Assembly (NCBI RefSeq): GCF_051857535.1
Contig: NZ_JBPZGY010000005.1
Location: 1-64,000, forward strand
Direction of reading: 5' to 3'
Length of the DNA stretch: 64,000 nucleotides
Source of the DNA: Roseateles_B sp051857535
GTDB lineage: Bacteria > Pseudomonadota > Gammaproteobacteria > Burkholderiales > Burkholderiaceae_C
The notes beneath the pieces were generated by a model that worked only from the letters and a program-made list of their open reading frames with translations, was not told the DNA's origin and made no database searches. The translations under genes were made by a program, and so were the position numbers. Position 1 is the first letter of the stretch, and every line of letters begins with the position of its first letter. This document shows positions 8,663-17,742 of this stretch, one piece after another.

Positions 8663-9757
8663 ATGCCTCACATCACCCGACGCACCTGCCTGGCGCTGGC
8701 CGCCACGGCCCTGTCCTGCGCCGCCCTGGCCCAGGTGCCCGCCGGTTATCCGGCCAGCTACCAGACCCTCATCGACGCCGCGAAGAAGGAGGGCAAGGTC
8801 ACCATCTACACGCCCACCGACGCTGCGGCCGGCAAGCCCCTGGTCAAGGAGTTCGAGAGCCTCTATCCCGGCGTCAAGGTCGAGTACATGGACATGAACA
8901 GCGTGGAGTTGTTCAACCGCTTCATCAGCGAGACCGCCGCCGGCACGACCAGCGCCGACGTGGTCTGGAACTCGGCCATGGACCAGGCCGTCAAGCTCGT
9001 GGCCGACGGCTATGCGCAGCCCTACGAGTCCGTCGAGACCCGGGCGCTGCCGGCCTGGGCTGTCTACCAGAAGACGGCCTATGGCACGACCTTCGAGCCG
9101 CTGGGCCTGGTCTACAACAAGCGCCTGCTGCCGGCCGCGGACCTGCCCAGGACCCACGCCGATCTCGTCAAGCTGCTGGCCGACCCGCGCCTGCAGGGCA
9201 AGGTCACGACCTACGACATCGAGAAGGCCGGCGTGGGCTTCCTCTACCTGACGGCGGACGTGCACGTGAACCCCGCGCTGACCTGGGACGTGGTCAAGGC
9301 CATGGCGGGGGCCGGCGTGAAGCTGCAGTCCTCCAGCAGCACGATGATGGAGCGCATCTCCTCGGGCGAGCAGCTGCTGGGCTACAACATGATCACCTCG
9401 TATGCCCACGCCCGCGCCAAGAAGGACAGCAACATCGGTTACGCGCTCCTGAAGGACCACACCCTGGTGATGAGCCGCGTGGCCTTCATCGCCAAGGGAG
9501 CCAAGAACCCGAACGCGGCGAAGCTGTGGCTGGACTACCTGCTGTCCCGGCGCGGCCAGACCACGCTGTCATCAGCCTCCGAGCTCTACTCCATCCGCTC
9601 CGACGTGGAAGGCGAGATGACGGCCCAGGCCCTGCAGAAGGAGCTGGGCCTGAGCCTGCGCCCCATCGCCATCGACCAGAACCTGCTGACCTACCTGGAG
9701 CAGGGCAAGCGCCTGGAGTTCATCAAGACCTGGCGCGGCTACGTCGCGCGCAAGTGA
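8663..9757 (+). CDS. Fe(III)-type ABC transporter substrate-binding protein
   Basis: A 364-aa periplasmic binding protein with signal peptide (ends near CAALAQ). The fold is the extracellular solute-binding family 6/AfuA type: YQTLIDAAKKEGKVTIYTPT at the start of the mature protein, DVVWNSAMDQAVKLV, YEPLGLVYN-like FEPLGLVYNKRL, and GEQLLGYNMITSYA. Members bind ferric iron, phosphonates, thiamine or phosphoglycerates, and the Tyr pair expected for ferric binding cannot be confirmed by eye. Permease and ATPase genes follow with short gaps, so this is a complete importer. Confidence 0.88.
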   Translation: MPHITRRTCLALAATALSCAALAQVPAGYPASYQTLIDAAKKEGKVTIYTPTDAAAGKPLVKEFESLYPGVKVEYMDMNSVELFNRFISETAAGTTSADVVWNSAMDQAVKLVADGYAQPYESVETRALPAWAVYQKTAYGTTFEPLGLVYNKRLLPAADLPRTHADLVKLLADPRLQGKVTTYDIEKAGVGFLYLTADVHVNPALTWDVVKAMAGAGVKLQSSSSTMMERISSGEQLLGYNMITSYAHARAKKDSNIGYALLKDHTLVMSRVAFIAKGAKNPNAAKLWLDYLLSRRGQTTLSSASELYSIRSDVEGEMTAQALQKELGLSLRPIAIDQNLLTYLEQGKRLEFIKTWRGYVARK

Positions 9758-9783
9758 AGACCTGACCCCCGGGAGTGACCCTG

Positions 9784-11518
9784 ATGTCCATGACCCCATC
9801 CCTGCCGCGCCAGCGCGGCCGATCGCCAGGCCTCCCGGGGCGCCCCGTGCTGCCGGGCCTGCCGGCCCTGGGCCGCTTCCTGGTGATCGGCCTCACCGTG
9901 CTGGTGGTGCTGCTGCCGCTGGCCATGATCGGCTACCAGAGCCTGCTGTCCGCGCCCTTCTTCATGCCCCGGCACGAGGTCTCGCTGGAGGCCTACCGCT
10001 TCGTCTTCGACGATCCGGACTTCTGGTTCGCGCTGCGCAACTCGCTGCTGATCGCGGGCGGCATGGTGGCCATCGCCGTGCCCCAGGGCGCGCTGCTGGC
10101 CTTCCTGATGGTGCGCACCGACCTGCCGGGCCGGCGCTGGATCGAGCCCCTGCTGCTGACGCCCATCTTCGTCTCGGCCGTGGTGCTGGCCCTGGGCTAT
10201 GTGGTCTCCGCCGGGCCCAGTGGGCTCTACACCCTGTGGTGGCGGCAGGCCTTCGGGCCGGAGTGGTGGGATGTGTACTCCATCGGCGGCATCGCGGTCA
10301 TCGCGGGGCTGACCCATGTGCCGCACGTCTACCTCTACGCCTCGGCCGCCCTGCGCAACCTGGGCAGTGATGTGGAGGAGGCCGCCCGCGTGGCCGGCGC
10401 CTCGCCGCTGCGCGTGGCTCGCGACGTGAGCCTGCCCATGGTCATGCCCTCCATCCTCTTCGCGGGGGTGCTGGTCTTCTTCCTGGGCTTCGAGGTCTTC
10501 GGCCTGCCCCTGGTGCTGGGCGATCCTAATGGCTACCTGGTGCTGACGACCTATATGTACAAGCTCGCCAGCAAGCTGGGCTCGCCGTCCTATCACCTGA
10601 TGGCCGTGGTGGCGGTGCTGATCGTGCTGGTGACCTTCCCCTTGGTGCTGCTGCAGCGCCGCCTGCTGCGCAGCGCCAGCAAGTACGTCTCCATCAAAGG
10701 CAAGGGCGGCCGGCAAGTGCCCCTGCGCCTTGGCGGCTGGCGCTGGCTGGCCCTTGGCATCGTGGCGCTGTGGCTGTTCCTCACCGTCTTCGTGCCGGTG
10801 TCGGGCGTGGTGCTGCGCTCCTTCGTGTCGCAGTGGGGCGAGGGCATCTCCCTGGTCGAGGCCTTCACACTGCAGCATTACGTGGACGTCTTCGAGCAGG
10901 ACAACCTGGTGCGAGCCATCCTCAACACGCTGGGCATGGGCGTGATCGGCGGGGCGCTGGCGGTGGCCTGCTACACGGCCATCTCCTTTGCGGGACATCG
11001 CCGCAAGGACCTGGCCACCCAGCTGATGGACTACCTGGTGCTGGTGCCTCGCGCCGTGCCGGGCCTGCTGGCGGGTCTGGCCTTTCTGTGGGTCTTCCTC
11101 TTCGTGCCCGGCCTCAAGGAATGGCGCAATTCCATGGTCGCCATCTGGGTCGCCTACACCGTGATCTGGCTGGCCTACGGGCAGCGTGTGGTGCAGAGCG
11201 CGCTGATGCAGGTGGGGCCGGACCTGGAGGAGGCGGCTCGCACCGTCGGCGCCACGGCCTCGCAGGTCAGCCGGCATGTGACGCTGCCGCTGGTGCGATT
11301 CGGCCTGCTGTCGAGCTGGCTGCTGATCTTCCTGATCTTTGAGCGGGAGTACTCGACCGGCGTCTACCTGCTCTCGCCCGGCACCGAGGTCATCGGCGCG
11401 CTGCTGGTGTCCATGTGGGCCTCAGGGGCCACGGACCTGGTCGCCGCACTCTCTGTCATCAACATCGTCATGGTCAGTCTGGGTCTGGCCGTGGCACTGC
11501 GTTTCGGGGTGAAGCTCC

Positions 11519-11526
<8 letters not shown>
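9784..11526 (+). CDS. Fe(III)-type ABC transporter permease (fused double domain)
   Basis: A 580-aa inner-membrane protein with two tandem permease halves of about six helices each, as in FbpB/ThiP. Each half carries an EAA coupling loop: EEAARVAGASPLRVARDVSL in the first and EEAARTVGATASQVSRHVTL in the second. The start at 9784 is preferred over a GTG at 9775 because GGGAG lies 9 bases upstream of it. The ATPase gene overlaps its 3' end by 8 bases. Confidence 0.9.
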
Positions 11527-12583
<1,057 letters not shown>

Positions 12584-12599
12584 GCCTCGCAGCGCCGGC

Positions 12600-13199
12600 T
12601 CAGACGGCGAAGCGCCACTCCTGGATGGCCGCATGCGCCGGCCGCTGCTCGCGCGCCGCGCGGGCTCGTGCCGCCTCCACCCAGCGCCGTGCCAGGGGGA
12701 AGGGGCCGAAGCCGGACTCGCTGTTGATGTGGCCCACCGCGCCCAGGTTGCTGTAGCTGGCGCCCCAGCGGCTGGCCCAGCGCAGGGCGCTGGCCGCGCT
12801 CATCCAGGGGTCGTTCTGGCTGGCGATCAGGCTGCTGGGCACGGCCAGGCGGTGGTGGGGCAGGGCCTCGGCCAGGCCGAACTTGTCCGGCTCTGCCGGC
12901 GCCACGAAAAGGACCTGGCGGATGGGCGTGTCGGGGTGGTCGGCCAGATGCCGGGCCAGGGCCAGGCAGCCGAAGCTGTGGGCCACGGCGACCCACTCGC
13001 CGCCGGTCTCCTCGCGGCCGGCGCTCTCCAGCGTGCGCTGGATGCGGTCGGCCCAGCGCGGCAGGTCGGGCTGGCTGAAGTCGCGCTGCACCACGCGGCG
13101 CGAGTCCCGGTACTGCTGCTGCAGCCAGGTCTGCCAGTGGGCGGGACCGCTGTCGTGCAGGCCGGGGATGATGAGCAGGCGGGGGGCGCGGTAGGCCAT
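12600..13199 (-). CDS. RBBP9/YdeN-type alpha/beta hydrolase
   Basis: A 199-aa serine hydrolase. It begins with LLIIPGLHDSGPAHWQTWLQ, the hallmark of the RBBP9/YdeN family, then AVAHSFGCLALARHL (nucleophile Ser), NDPWMS (acid Asp) and GHINSESGFG (catalytic His). The substrate is unknown. It is third in a minus-strand unit with the CysB-type regulator and the molbindin; such genes often accompany sulfate-assimilation loci in Burkholderiales. Confidence 0.85.
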   Translation of the reverse strand: MAYRAPRLLIIPGLHDSGPAHWQTWLQQQYRDSRRVVQRDFSQPDLPRWADRIQRTLESAGREETGGEWVAVAHSFGCLALARHLADHPDTPIRQVLFVAPAEPDKFGLAEALPHHRLAVPSSLIASQNDPWMSAASALRWASRWGASYSNLGAVGHINSESGFGPFPLARRWVEAARARAAREQRPAHAAIQEWRFAV

Positions 13200-13209
13200 G
13201 GCGGTCTCC

Positions 13210-13428
13210 TCAGAGCGTGGCGATCGAGACCTCGGTCGACTTGACCAGGGCCACCACCTCGCGGCCCACGGCCAGGTCGAGGTCCTTGATGGAGCGCGTG
13301 GTGATGACGGAGGTGACGATCAGTCCGCCGGCCGTCAGCACGTCGACCTCGGATACGACCGGCCCTTCGATGATCTCCTTGACGGTGCCGCGGAACTGGT
13401 TGCGCACATTGATGGCGGTGATGCTCAT
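13210..13428 (-). CDS. molbindin (single TOBE/Mop domain protein)
   Basis: A 72-aa protein consisting of one Mop/TOBE domain: NVRNQFRGTVKEIIEGPVVSEVDV, then ITTRSIKDLDLAVG and VVALVKSTEVSIA. Such proteins bind molybdate or tungstate oxyanions as oligomers. The ATG at 13428 (MSITAINVRNQF) is the right start; a longer frame upstream is spurious. It lies between the CysB-type gene and the hydrolase on the same strand. Confidence 0.88.
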   Translation of the reverse strand: MSITAINVRNQFRGTVKEIIEGPVVSEVDVLTAGGLIVTSVITTRSIKDLDLAVGREVVALVKSTEVSIATL

Positions 13429-13560
13429 GGAAGCTCCCTGTGGTCGGTGAAGCCCGCCCGATGCGGCGGGTGCTGGTGCCCAGCTTAGGCAGCCGGGCAG
13501 GTACACGGAAGGAACAAGAACGCAGCAGCTCATGCGCCGCCCGTCGATGACCCCGGCCGC

Positions 13561-14508
13561 TCAGGCAGGCAAGACCTGACCCTCGCGGGCCTCATGCACC
13601 GCCTCGCGCGTCCAGGGCGGCGCGAAGGTCTCGATGAAGGCATAGGCGTAGTCGCGCAGATAGGCGTCGCGCCGCAGGGCCAGGCGGGTCATGTTGTCGG
13701 CGAAGAGATGGCGGGCGTCGATGGCCGCCAGGTGGCGGTCGCGCTCGTCGTCATAGGCGATGGCCGCGACGATGCCCACGCCAAGGCCCAGCTCCACATA
13801 GGTCTTGATCACGTCGGCGTCCATGGCGGCCAGCACCACGTGCGGCGCCAGGCCCGCGGCCTTGAATGCCTGGTCGATGTGGGAGCGGCCGGTGTAGCCG
13901 GTCTCGTAGGTCACGATGGGGTAGTCGGCCAGGCGCTCCAGGGTGAGCGTCTCGCCGCGGCGCTGGGCCTCGGCCAGGGGGTGGTTCCGGGGCGTGACCA
14001 CGGTGTGGGTCCAGCGGTAGCAGGGCAGGGCGACCAGGTCCTCGTACTGGGCCAGGGCCTCGGTGGCGATGCCGATGTCGGCCTCGCCGTCCAGCAGCAG
14101 CCGGGCGACCTGCTGAGGCGAGCCCTGCTGCAGGGTCAGCTCCACCTCGGGATGGCTGACGCGGAAGTCCCTCACCACCGGGGGCAGGGCATAGCGCGCC
14201 TGGCTGTGCGTGGCGGCGATGCGCAGCACGCCACGGCCGGCGCGGGCGAAGTCGTCACCGGCGCGGCGCAGGTTCTCGGCCTCCTGCAGCAGCCGCTCGA
14301 CGATGGGCAGCACATTGCGGCCCGGGTCGGTGAGGCCGGTCAGGCGCTTGCCGGCGCGCATGAAGATCTCGATGCCCAGCTCGTCCTCCAGCTCGCGGAT
14401 CTGGCGGCTGACACCGGGTTGGGAGGTGTGCAGGGCGGCGGCCACCTCGGTGAGATTGAAGCCGCGGCGCTGGGCTTCGCGGACGGATCGAAGTTGCTGA
14501 AAATTCAT
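13561..14508 (-). CDS. cysB: CysB-type LysR regulator of sulfur assimilation
   Basis: A 315-aa LysR regulator. It begins MNFQQLRSVREAQRRGFNLT, with the helix-turn-helix VAAALHTSQPGVSRQIRELE, which is diagnostic for the CysB/Cbl group. The effector domain has FRVSHPEVELTLQQGSPQQV and the ligand-pocket block YPIVTYETGYTGRSHIDQAF, where Thr and Gly line the sulfate/O-acetylserine site in CysB. A longer in-frame extension upstream to 14847 has no homology and is rejected. No sulfate transporter genes are adjacent, which is unusual. Confidence 0.9.
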   Translation of the reverse strand: MNFQQLRSVREAQRRGFNLTEVAAALHTSQPGVSRQIRELEDELGIEIFMRAGKRLTGLTDPGRNVLPIVERLLQEAENLRRAGDDFARAGRGVLRIAATHSQARYALPPVVRDFRVSHPEVELTLQQGSPQQVARLLLDGEADIGIATEALAQYEDLVALPCYRWTHTVVTPRNHPLAEAQRRGETLTLERLADYPIVTYETGYTGRSHIDQAFKAAGLAPHVVLAAMDADVIKTYVELGLGVGIVAAIAYDDERDRHLAAIDARHLFADNMTRLALRRDAYLRDYAYAFIETFAPPWTREAVHEAREGQVLPA

Positions 14509-14783
14509 GGCGTGCCTTCTTGTTATGCGCTTTTCATTCTTGCGAGGGGTGCCGTCGCTGTCCTCCAAGAAAAAGTGCAAAGCATGTGAAGCCGGGCGTG
14601 AAATCTGATGCAGGGCAGCTTGTGCCGGCCGCAACGGGCCGGCTTCCCAGCGGGCGGCCGGGCTGCTAAGGTCAGGCGCCGGCCCTCCGGAAGCTCCGGG
14701 CGGCGGTGGCTTGTCGTCCCGGGGGCGCAAGCCTGGCGGCCATGGATCTCGACGGGCCCGGCGAGGCCCCAAGGAGTACTCAG

Positions 14784-16334
14784 ATGCGTTTGTCGAACCT
14801 GCGAGTGGGGGTGCGTCTGGCGGCCGGCTTTGCCGTGCTGCTGGCACTGGTGCTGGCGATGGGGCTCTATGCCCTGGACCGGGTGAGCCGGGTCCATGAC
14901 AGCGTGACGGCCCTGGCCGAGGACTGGTTGCCCAGCACCCAGCAGCTGGCCGGCATCAACGAGGCCCTGAACCAGATGCGGCGCGCCGAGCTGCAGATGC
15001 TGCTGGGCGGTGATGAAAAGTCCATGAAGGACGAATCCGCCCGCATCGCCAAGCAGTGGGAGGTCCTGCCCAAGCTGATGCAGGCCTACGAGGGCACGCT
15101 GGGCGAGGGCTCGGAGCGCCAGGCCTTCGCGGCCCTGCAGGCCGCGGTACAGCGCTACCAGGCCAGCCAGCCGCAGCTGCTGGGCCTGCTCAAGGATGGG
15201 CGCACCGACGACGCACGCGCCTACCTCCGGGGCGACTCCCGCCAGGCCTTCCGCGCGACCACCGACGCCATGGTCAAGCTCACCGAGAGCAACACCGCGG
15301 GCGGAGCGGCGGCCTCACAGCGCAGCCACCGGGACTACAGCTCGGTGCGCTGGGGCATCGGCCTGATGATTGTCGTGGCCCTGCTCCTGGGCGCCTTCGT
15401 GGCCGTGCTGCTGACCCGCTCGCTGACCACGCCCCTGGCCCATGCCGCGGCGACCGCCGACCGCATCGCCGATGGCGACCTGAGCCTCCCCGTCAGCTCG
15501 GACCGCCGCGATGAGCTGGGGGACCTGCTGCGTGCCCTGGCCCGCATGCAGGACGCGTTGAACGCCTCGGTCAGCAGCGTGCGGCGCGGGGCCGACGCGG
15601 TGGCCGTGGCGGCGCAGGAGGTGTCCAGCGGGGGCCACGACCTGTCGGCCCGCACCGAGCAGGCGGCAGCCAGCATCGAGCAGACCTCCGCGGCCATGCA
15701 GCAGGTGGCGGAGACCGTGCGCCACAGCGCGGCCTCGGCCCAGCAGGCGCACCAGCTGGCGCAGGCCGCTGCCGAGGTGGCGGCACAGGGGGGCAGCGTG
15801 GTGGCCCGGGTCGTGGAGACCATGAACGGCATCCAGACCTCCTCGCGCAAGATCGGCGACATCATCGGCGTGATCGACGGCATTGCCTTCCAGACCAATA
15901 TCCTGGCCCTGAACGCCGCCGTGGAAGCGGCCCGGGCCGGCGAGCAGGGCCGTGGCTTCGCCGTGGTGGCCGCCGAGGTCCGCACCCTGGCCCAGCGTTC
16001 GGCCCAGGCCGCGCGGGAGATCAAGGCCCTGATCTCGAACTCCGTCGAGCAGGTGGACCGGGGCGGCCAGCTGGTGGGCGAGGCGGGCAGCACCATGGAG
16101 CAGGTCGTGCAGTCGGTGCAGAACGTGCGCCAGCTGATCGGGGACATCGCCTCCACCGTGCAGGCCCAGACGCAGAGCGTGGGCGAGGTCAACACCGCCA
16201 TCGTCCAGATGGACGGCATGACCCAGCAGAACGCGGCGCTCGTCGAGGAGTCCGCCGCGGCGGCCGAGTCCCTGAAGACCCAGGCGGACGGCCTCCTGGC
16301 GGCGGTGAGCAAGTTCAGGCTGAGCGCGACATGA
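14784..16334 (+). CDS. methyl-accepting chemotaxis protein
   Basis: A 516-aa receptor. The start at 14784 has AAGGAG upstream. TM1 is at residues about 11-33, followed by a four-helix-bundle periplasmic ligand domain (34-190) and TM2 (WGIGLMIVVALLLGAFVAVL). A HAMP domain and the signalling domain follow, with the hairpin core IIGVIDGIAFQTNILALNAA and VEAARAGEQGRGFAVVAAEV. The signal tip is fully conserved. No C-terminal NWETF-type CheR-binding pentapeptide is present (it ends LSAT). The ligand is unknown. Confidence 0.92.
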   Translation: MRLSNLRVGVRLAAGFAVLLALVLAMGLYALDRVSRVHDSVTALAEDWLPSTQQLAGINEALNQMRRAELQMLLGGDEKSMKDESARIAKQWEVLPKLMQAYEGTLGEGSERQAFAALQAAVQRYQASQPQLLGLLKDGRTDDARAYLRGDSRQAFRATTDAMVKLTESNTAGGAAASQRSHRDYSSVRWGIGLMIVVALLLGAFVAVLLTRSLTTPLAHAAATADRIADGDLSLPVSSDRRDELGDLLRALARMQDALNASVSSVRRGADAVAVAAQEVSSGGHDLSARTEQAAASIEQTSAAMQQVAETVRHSAASAQQAHQLAQAAAEVAAQGGSVVARVVETMNGIQTSSRKIGDIIGVIDGIAFQTNILALNAAVEAARAGEQGRGFAVVAAEVRTLAQRSAQAAREIKALISNSVEQVDRGGQLVGEAGSTMEQVVQSVQNVRQLIGDIASTVQAQTQSVGEVNTAIVQMDGMTQQNAALVEESAAAAESLKTQADGLLAAVSKFRLSAT

Positions 16335-16384
16335 AACGCGCCTGAGTCGGCGGCCCGGTCTCCGCGCCGGGCCGGCAGCGGCCA

Positions 16385-16458
16385 GCCTTCGCCTCACCTG
16401 GCAGAACCTTCGCTTCGCCCGCTTTCCCATGGGAAGGGGGTGAAGCGAAGGCGAAGGC
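16385..16458. repeat. nested inverted repeat after the chemotaxis gene
   Basis: Three nested dyads share one axis. The outer pair is GCCTTCGCC at 16385-16393 with GGCGAAGGC at 16450-16458. The middle pair is CCTTCGCTTC at 16407-16416 with GAAGCGAAGG at 16442-16451. The inner palindrome is TTCCCATGGGAA near 16424-16435. There is no T-tract, so it is not a standard intrinsic terminator, but it could stop or stabilise transcripts from both sides. A smaller hairpin, GCCCGG/CCGGGC, lies at 16353-16372. Confidence 0.6.
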
Positions 16459-16622
16459 CCTGATCGCCAGTTGCCCAGCCAGGCCAACGCCCGGCTTCTT
16501 GCCGGCGGTGGCCGTGCTTACCTGCGCAATGGCATCAGGGACGGCGCATCAGCGCGGTAGCGTGGGCCGTCCCTTTCCATAAGGGCGGCGATCTTCTCGC
16601 GCCTGGACAGGAGCATTCCATG

Positions 16623-17384
16623 TCAGATCAGCCTCAGGCGGTTGACCACGGCAACCGCCTGGGCCCGATTGGAGACATTGAGTTTGGCGTAAACGTTTTT
16701 CAGGTGGAATTTGACGGTCCGCTCCGAGGTGTAGAGGATGCGGCCGATTTCCCAGGAGGTTTTCCCCTCCACCACCCAGCGCAGGACGTCGCGTTCCTTG
16801 TTGGTCAGGCTGATGCCGAAGAAGTCGTCCTTCACCTGATGGTCCACCGCATGAAGGGTGAAGGTGGAGTGCAGGTAGAAGGCAACGAAACTCAGCAGCA
16901 GCGGATGCTGGCCGCCGACCTCGTCGCATTCAAACTGCCAGAAGGTGTGGACGTCATCGGTGCCAGAGATGGCCGAGCGCACGCTGGCTGCCAGCCCGGA
17001 GCGCCCTTGCATGCGCGCCAGCAACTCGTTCGAACCTTCTGGCACGCCCAGGTCGAGGTGGTCGCGGCTGGCCCACTGGAAGGCATGGTCGATCTGGTTG
17101 AACTTGGCAAAGCGCGCGCTGTAGGCCTCGATGCCAATGGCACTGCTCAGCTTGGATTGCCCGACAAACCCCTCATCCTGTCCCCCGTTGTAATAAGCAA
17201 AACCTCTTGACAGAGCCTTGCCTTCGCGCTCGTGGAGCAGCAAACAGCGCTTGAATGGAATCACCTCGTTGAGACGCTGGGTAAATTGATCCAGCTGGTC
17301 AATGAAATCTGCTGAAGGGCGGATTTCATTGATGATTTTCGAGAGGGTTTCCAATTCTCCGGTTGTGGCGTGAATATTAGACAT
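16623..17384 (-). CDS. LuxR-family regulator with divergent sensor domain (cluster regulator)
   Basis: A 253-aa protein. The C-terminal 65 residues are a LuxR/GerE helix-turn-helix: LTNKERDVLRWVVEGKTSWE, then IGRILYTSERTVKFHLKNVY and AKLNVSNRAQAVAV. The N-terminal 170 residues have the size of an autoinducer-binding domain and some family-like spacing (FAYYNGGQDEGF, FNQIDHAFQWAS, HTFWQFECDEVGG), but the invariant Trp/Tyr/Asp acyl-homoserine-lactone pocket cannot be assigned confidently. No luxI synthase gene is present, so it is a LuxR solo or responds to another signal. It lies downstream of the NRPS operon on the same strand and is AT-richer than the synthase genes. It is the best candidate to read the lux-box-like dyads described below. 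Confidence 0.8.
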   Translation of the reverse strand: MSNIHATTGELETLSKIINEIRPSADFIDQLDQFTQRLNEVIPFKRCLLLHEREGKALSRGFAYYNGGQDEGFVGQSKLSSAIGIEAYSARFAKFNQIDHAFQWASRDHLDLGVPEGSNELLARMQGRSGLAASVRSAISGTDDVHTFWQFECDEVGGQHPLLLSFVAFYLHSTFTLHAVDHQVKDDFFGISLTNKERDVLRWVVEGKTSWEIGRILYTSERTVKFHLKNVYAKLNVSNRAQAVAVVNRLRLI

Positions 17385-17742
17385 ACCTATCTCTTAGAAC
17401 AAATAACTCCCTATCCCAGCACGGGCAGCAAAGGTGCTGCATCGCGGCTGTGATCAGAAGGCTTTCCTGTGTCAACACGATGACCCGGACTCCACGGAGG
17501 GTGGAGAGGGTCAGGGCGAAATATAGAGAAAACTATGCGGTTCTCTCTGTGGCGATAGAAACCTGCGCCTAACGCCTCGAATTGTGCCGACCATTGAAGA
17601 CAGCAATGGCAGCCTCAGTGTTGAATAGGATAAGCGACGTTCCGGCGAGAAAATATCCCATGAACAAACGCTCTGACCTGTAAGGACTGACACTGTTTGT
17701 AAGACGGTGACGATGCTAATTTCAGCCCGATTTTGGTAAGTT
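17385..17742. other. gene-free AT-rich leader between LuxR gene and NRPS operon end
   Basis: No gene is supported in these 358 bases. It must contain the LuxR-gene promoter and any terminator of the NRPS operon. A lux-box-like half-dyad lies at 17678-17693 (listed separately), which would give the luxR-type mRNA a leader of roughly 250 bases. No obvious intrinsic terminator or riboswitch is seen. Confidence 0.5.
17678..17693 (-). promoter_or_regulatory. imperfect lux-box-like site upstream of the LuxR gene
   Basis: The plus strand reads CTGTAAGGACTGACAC, preceded by AC, so one half is the canonical ACCTGTA of lux boxes and the other half is degenerate (CAC for CAG). On the minus strand a -10-like TATTTT (17650-17655) lies 22 bases downstream of the site. 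That is close to the 23-24-base spacing of the better sites elsewhere in the window. It may mediate autoregulation. Confidence 0.35.

Noticed and set aside
14509..14847. N-terminal extension of the CysB-type regulator
   Set aside because: The extra 113 residues are Pro/Arg-rich with no family counterpart; MNFQQLRSV is the known CysB beginning.
17446..17470. Another lux-box-like dyad in the LuxR leader
   Set aside because: CTG and CAG pairs there do not have the 10-base spacing, and the arms do not pair.
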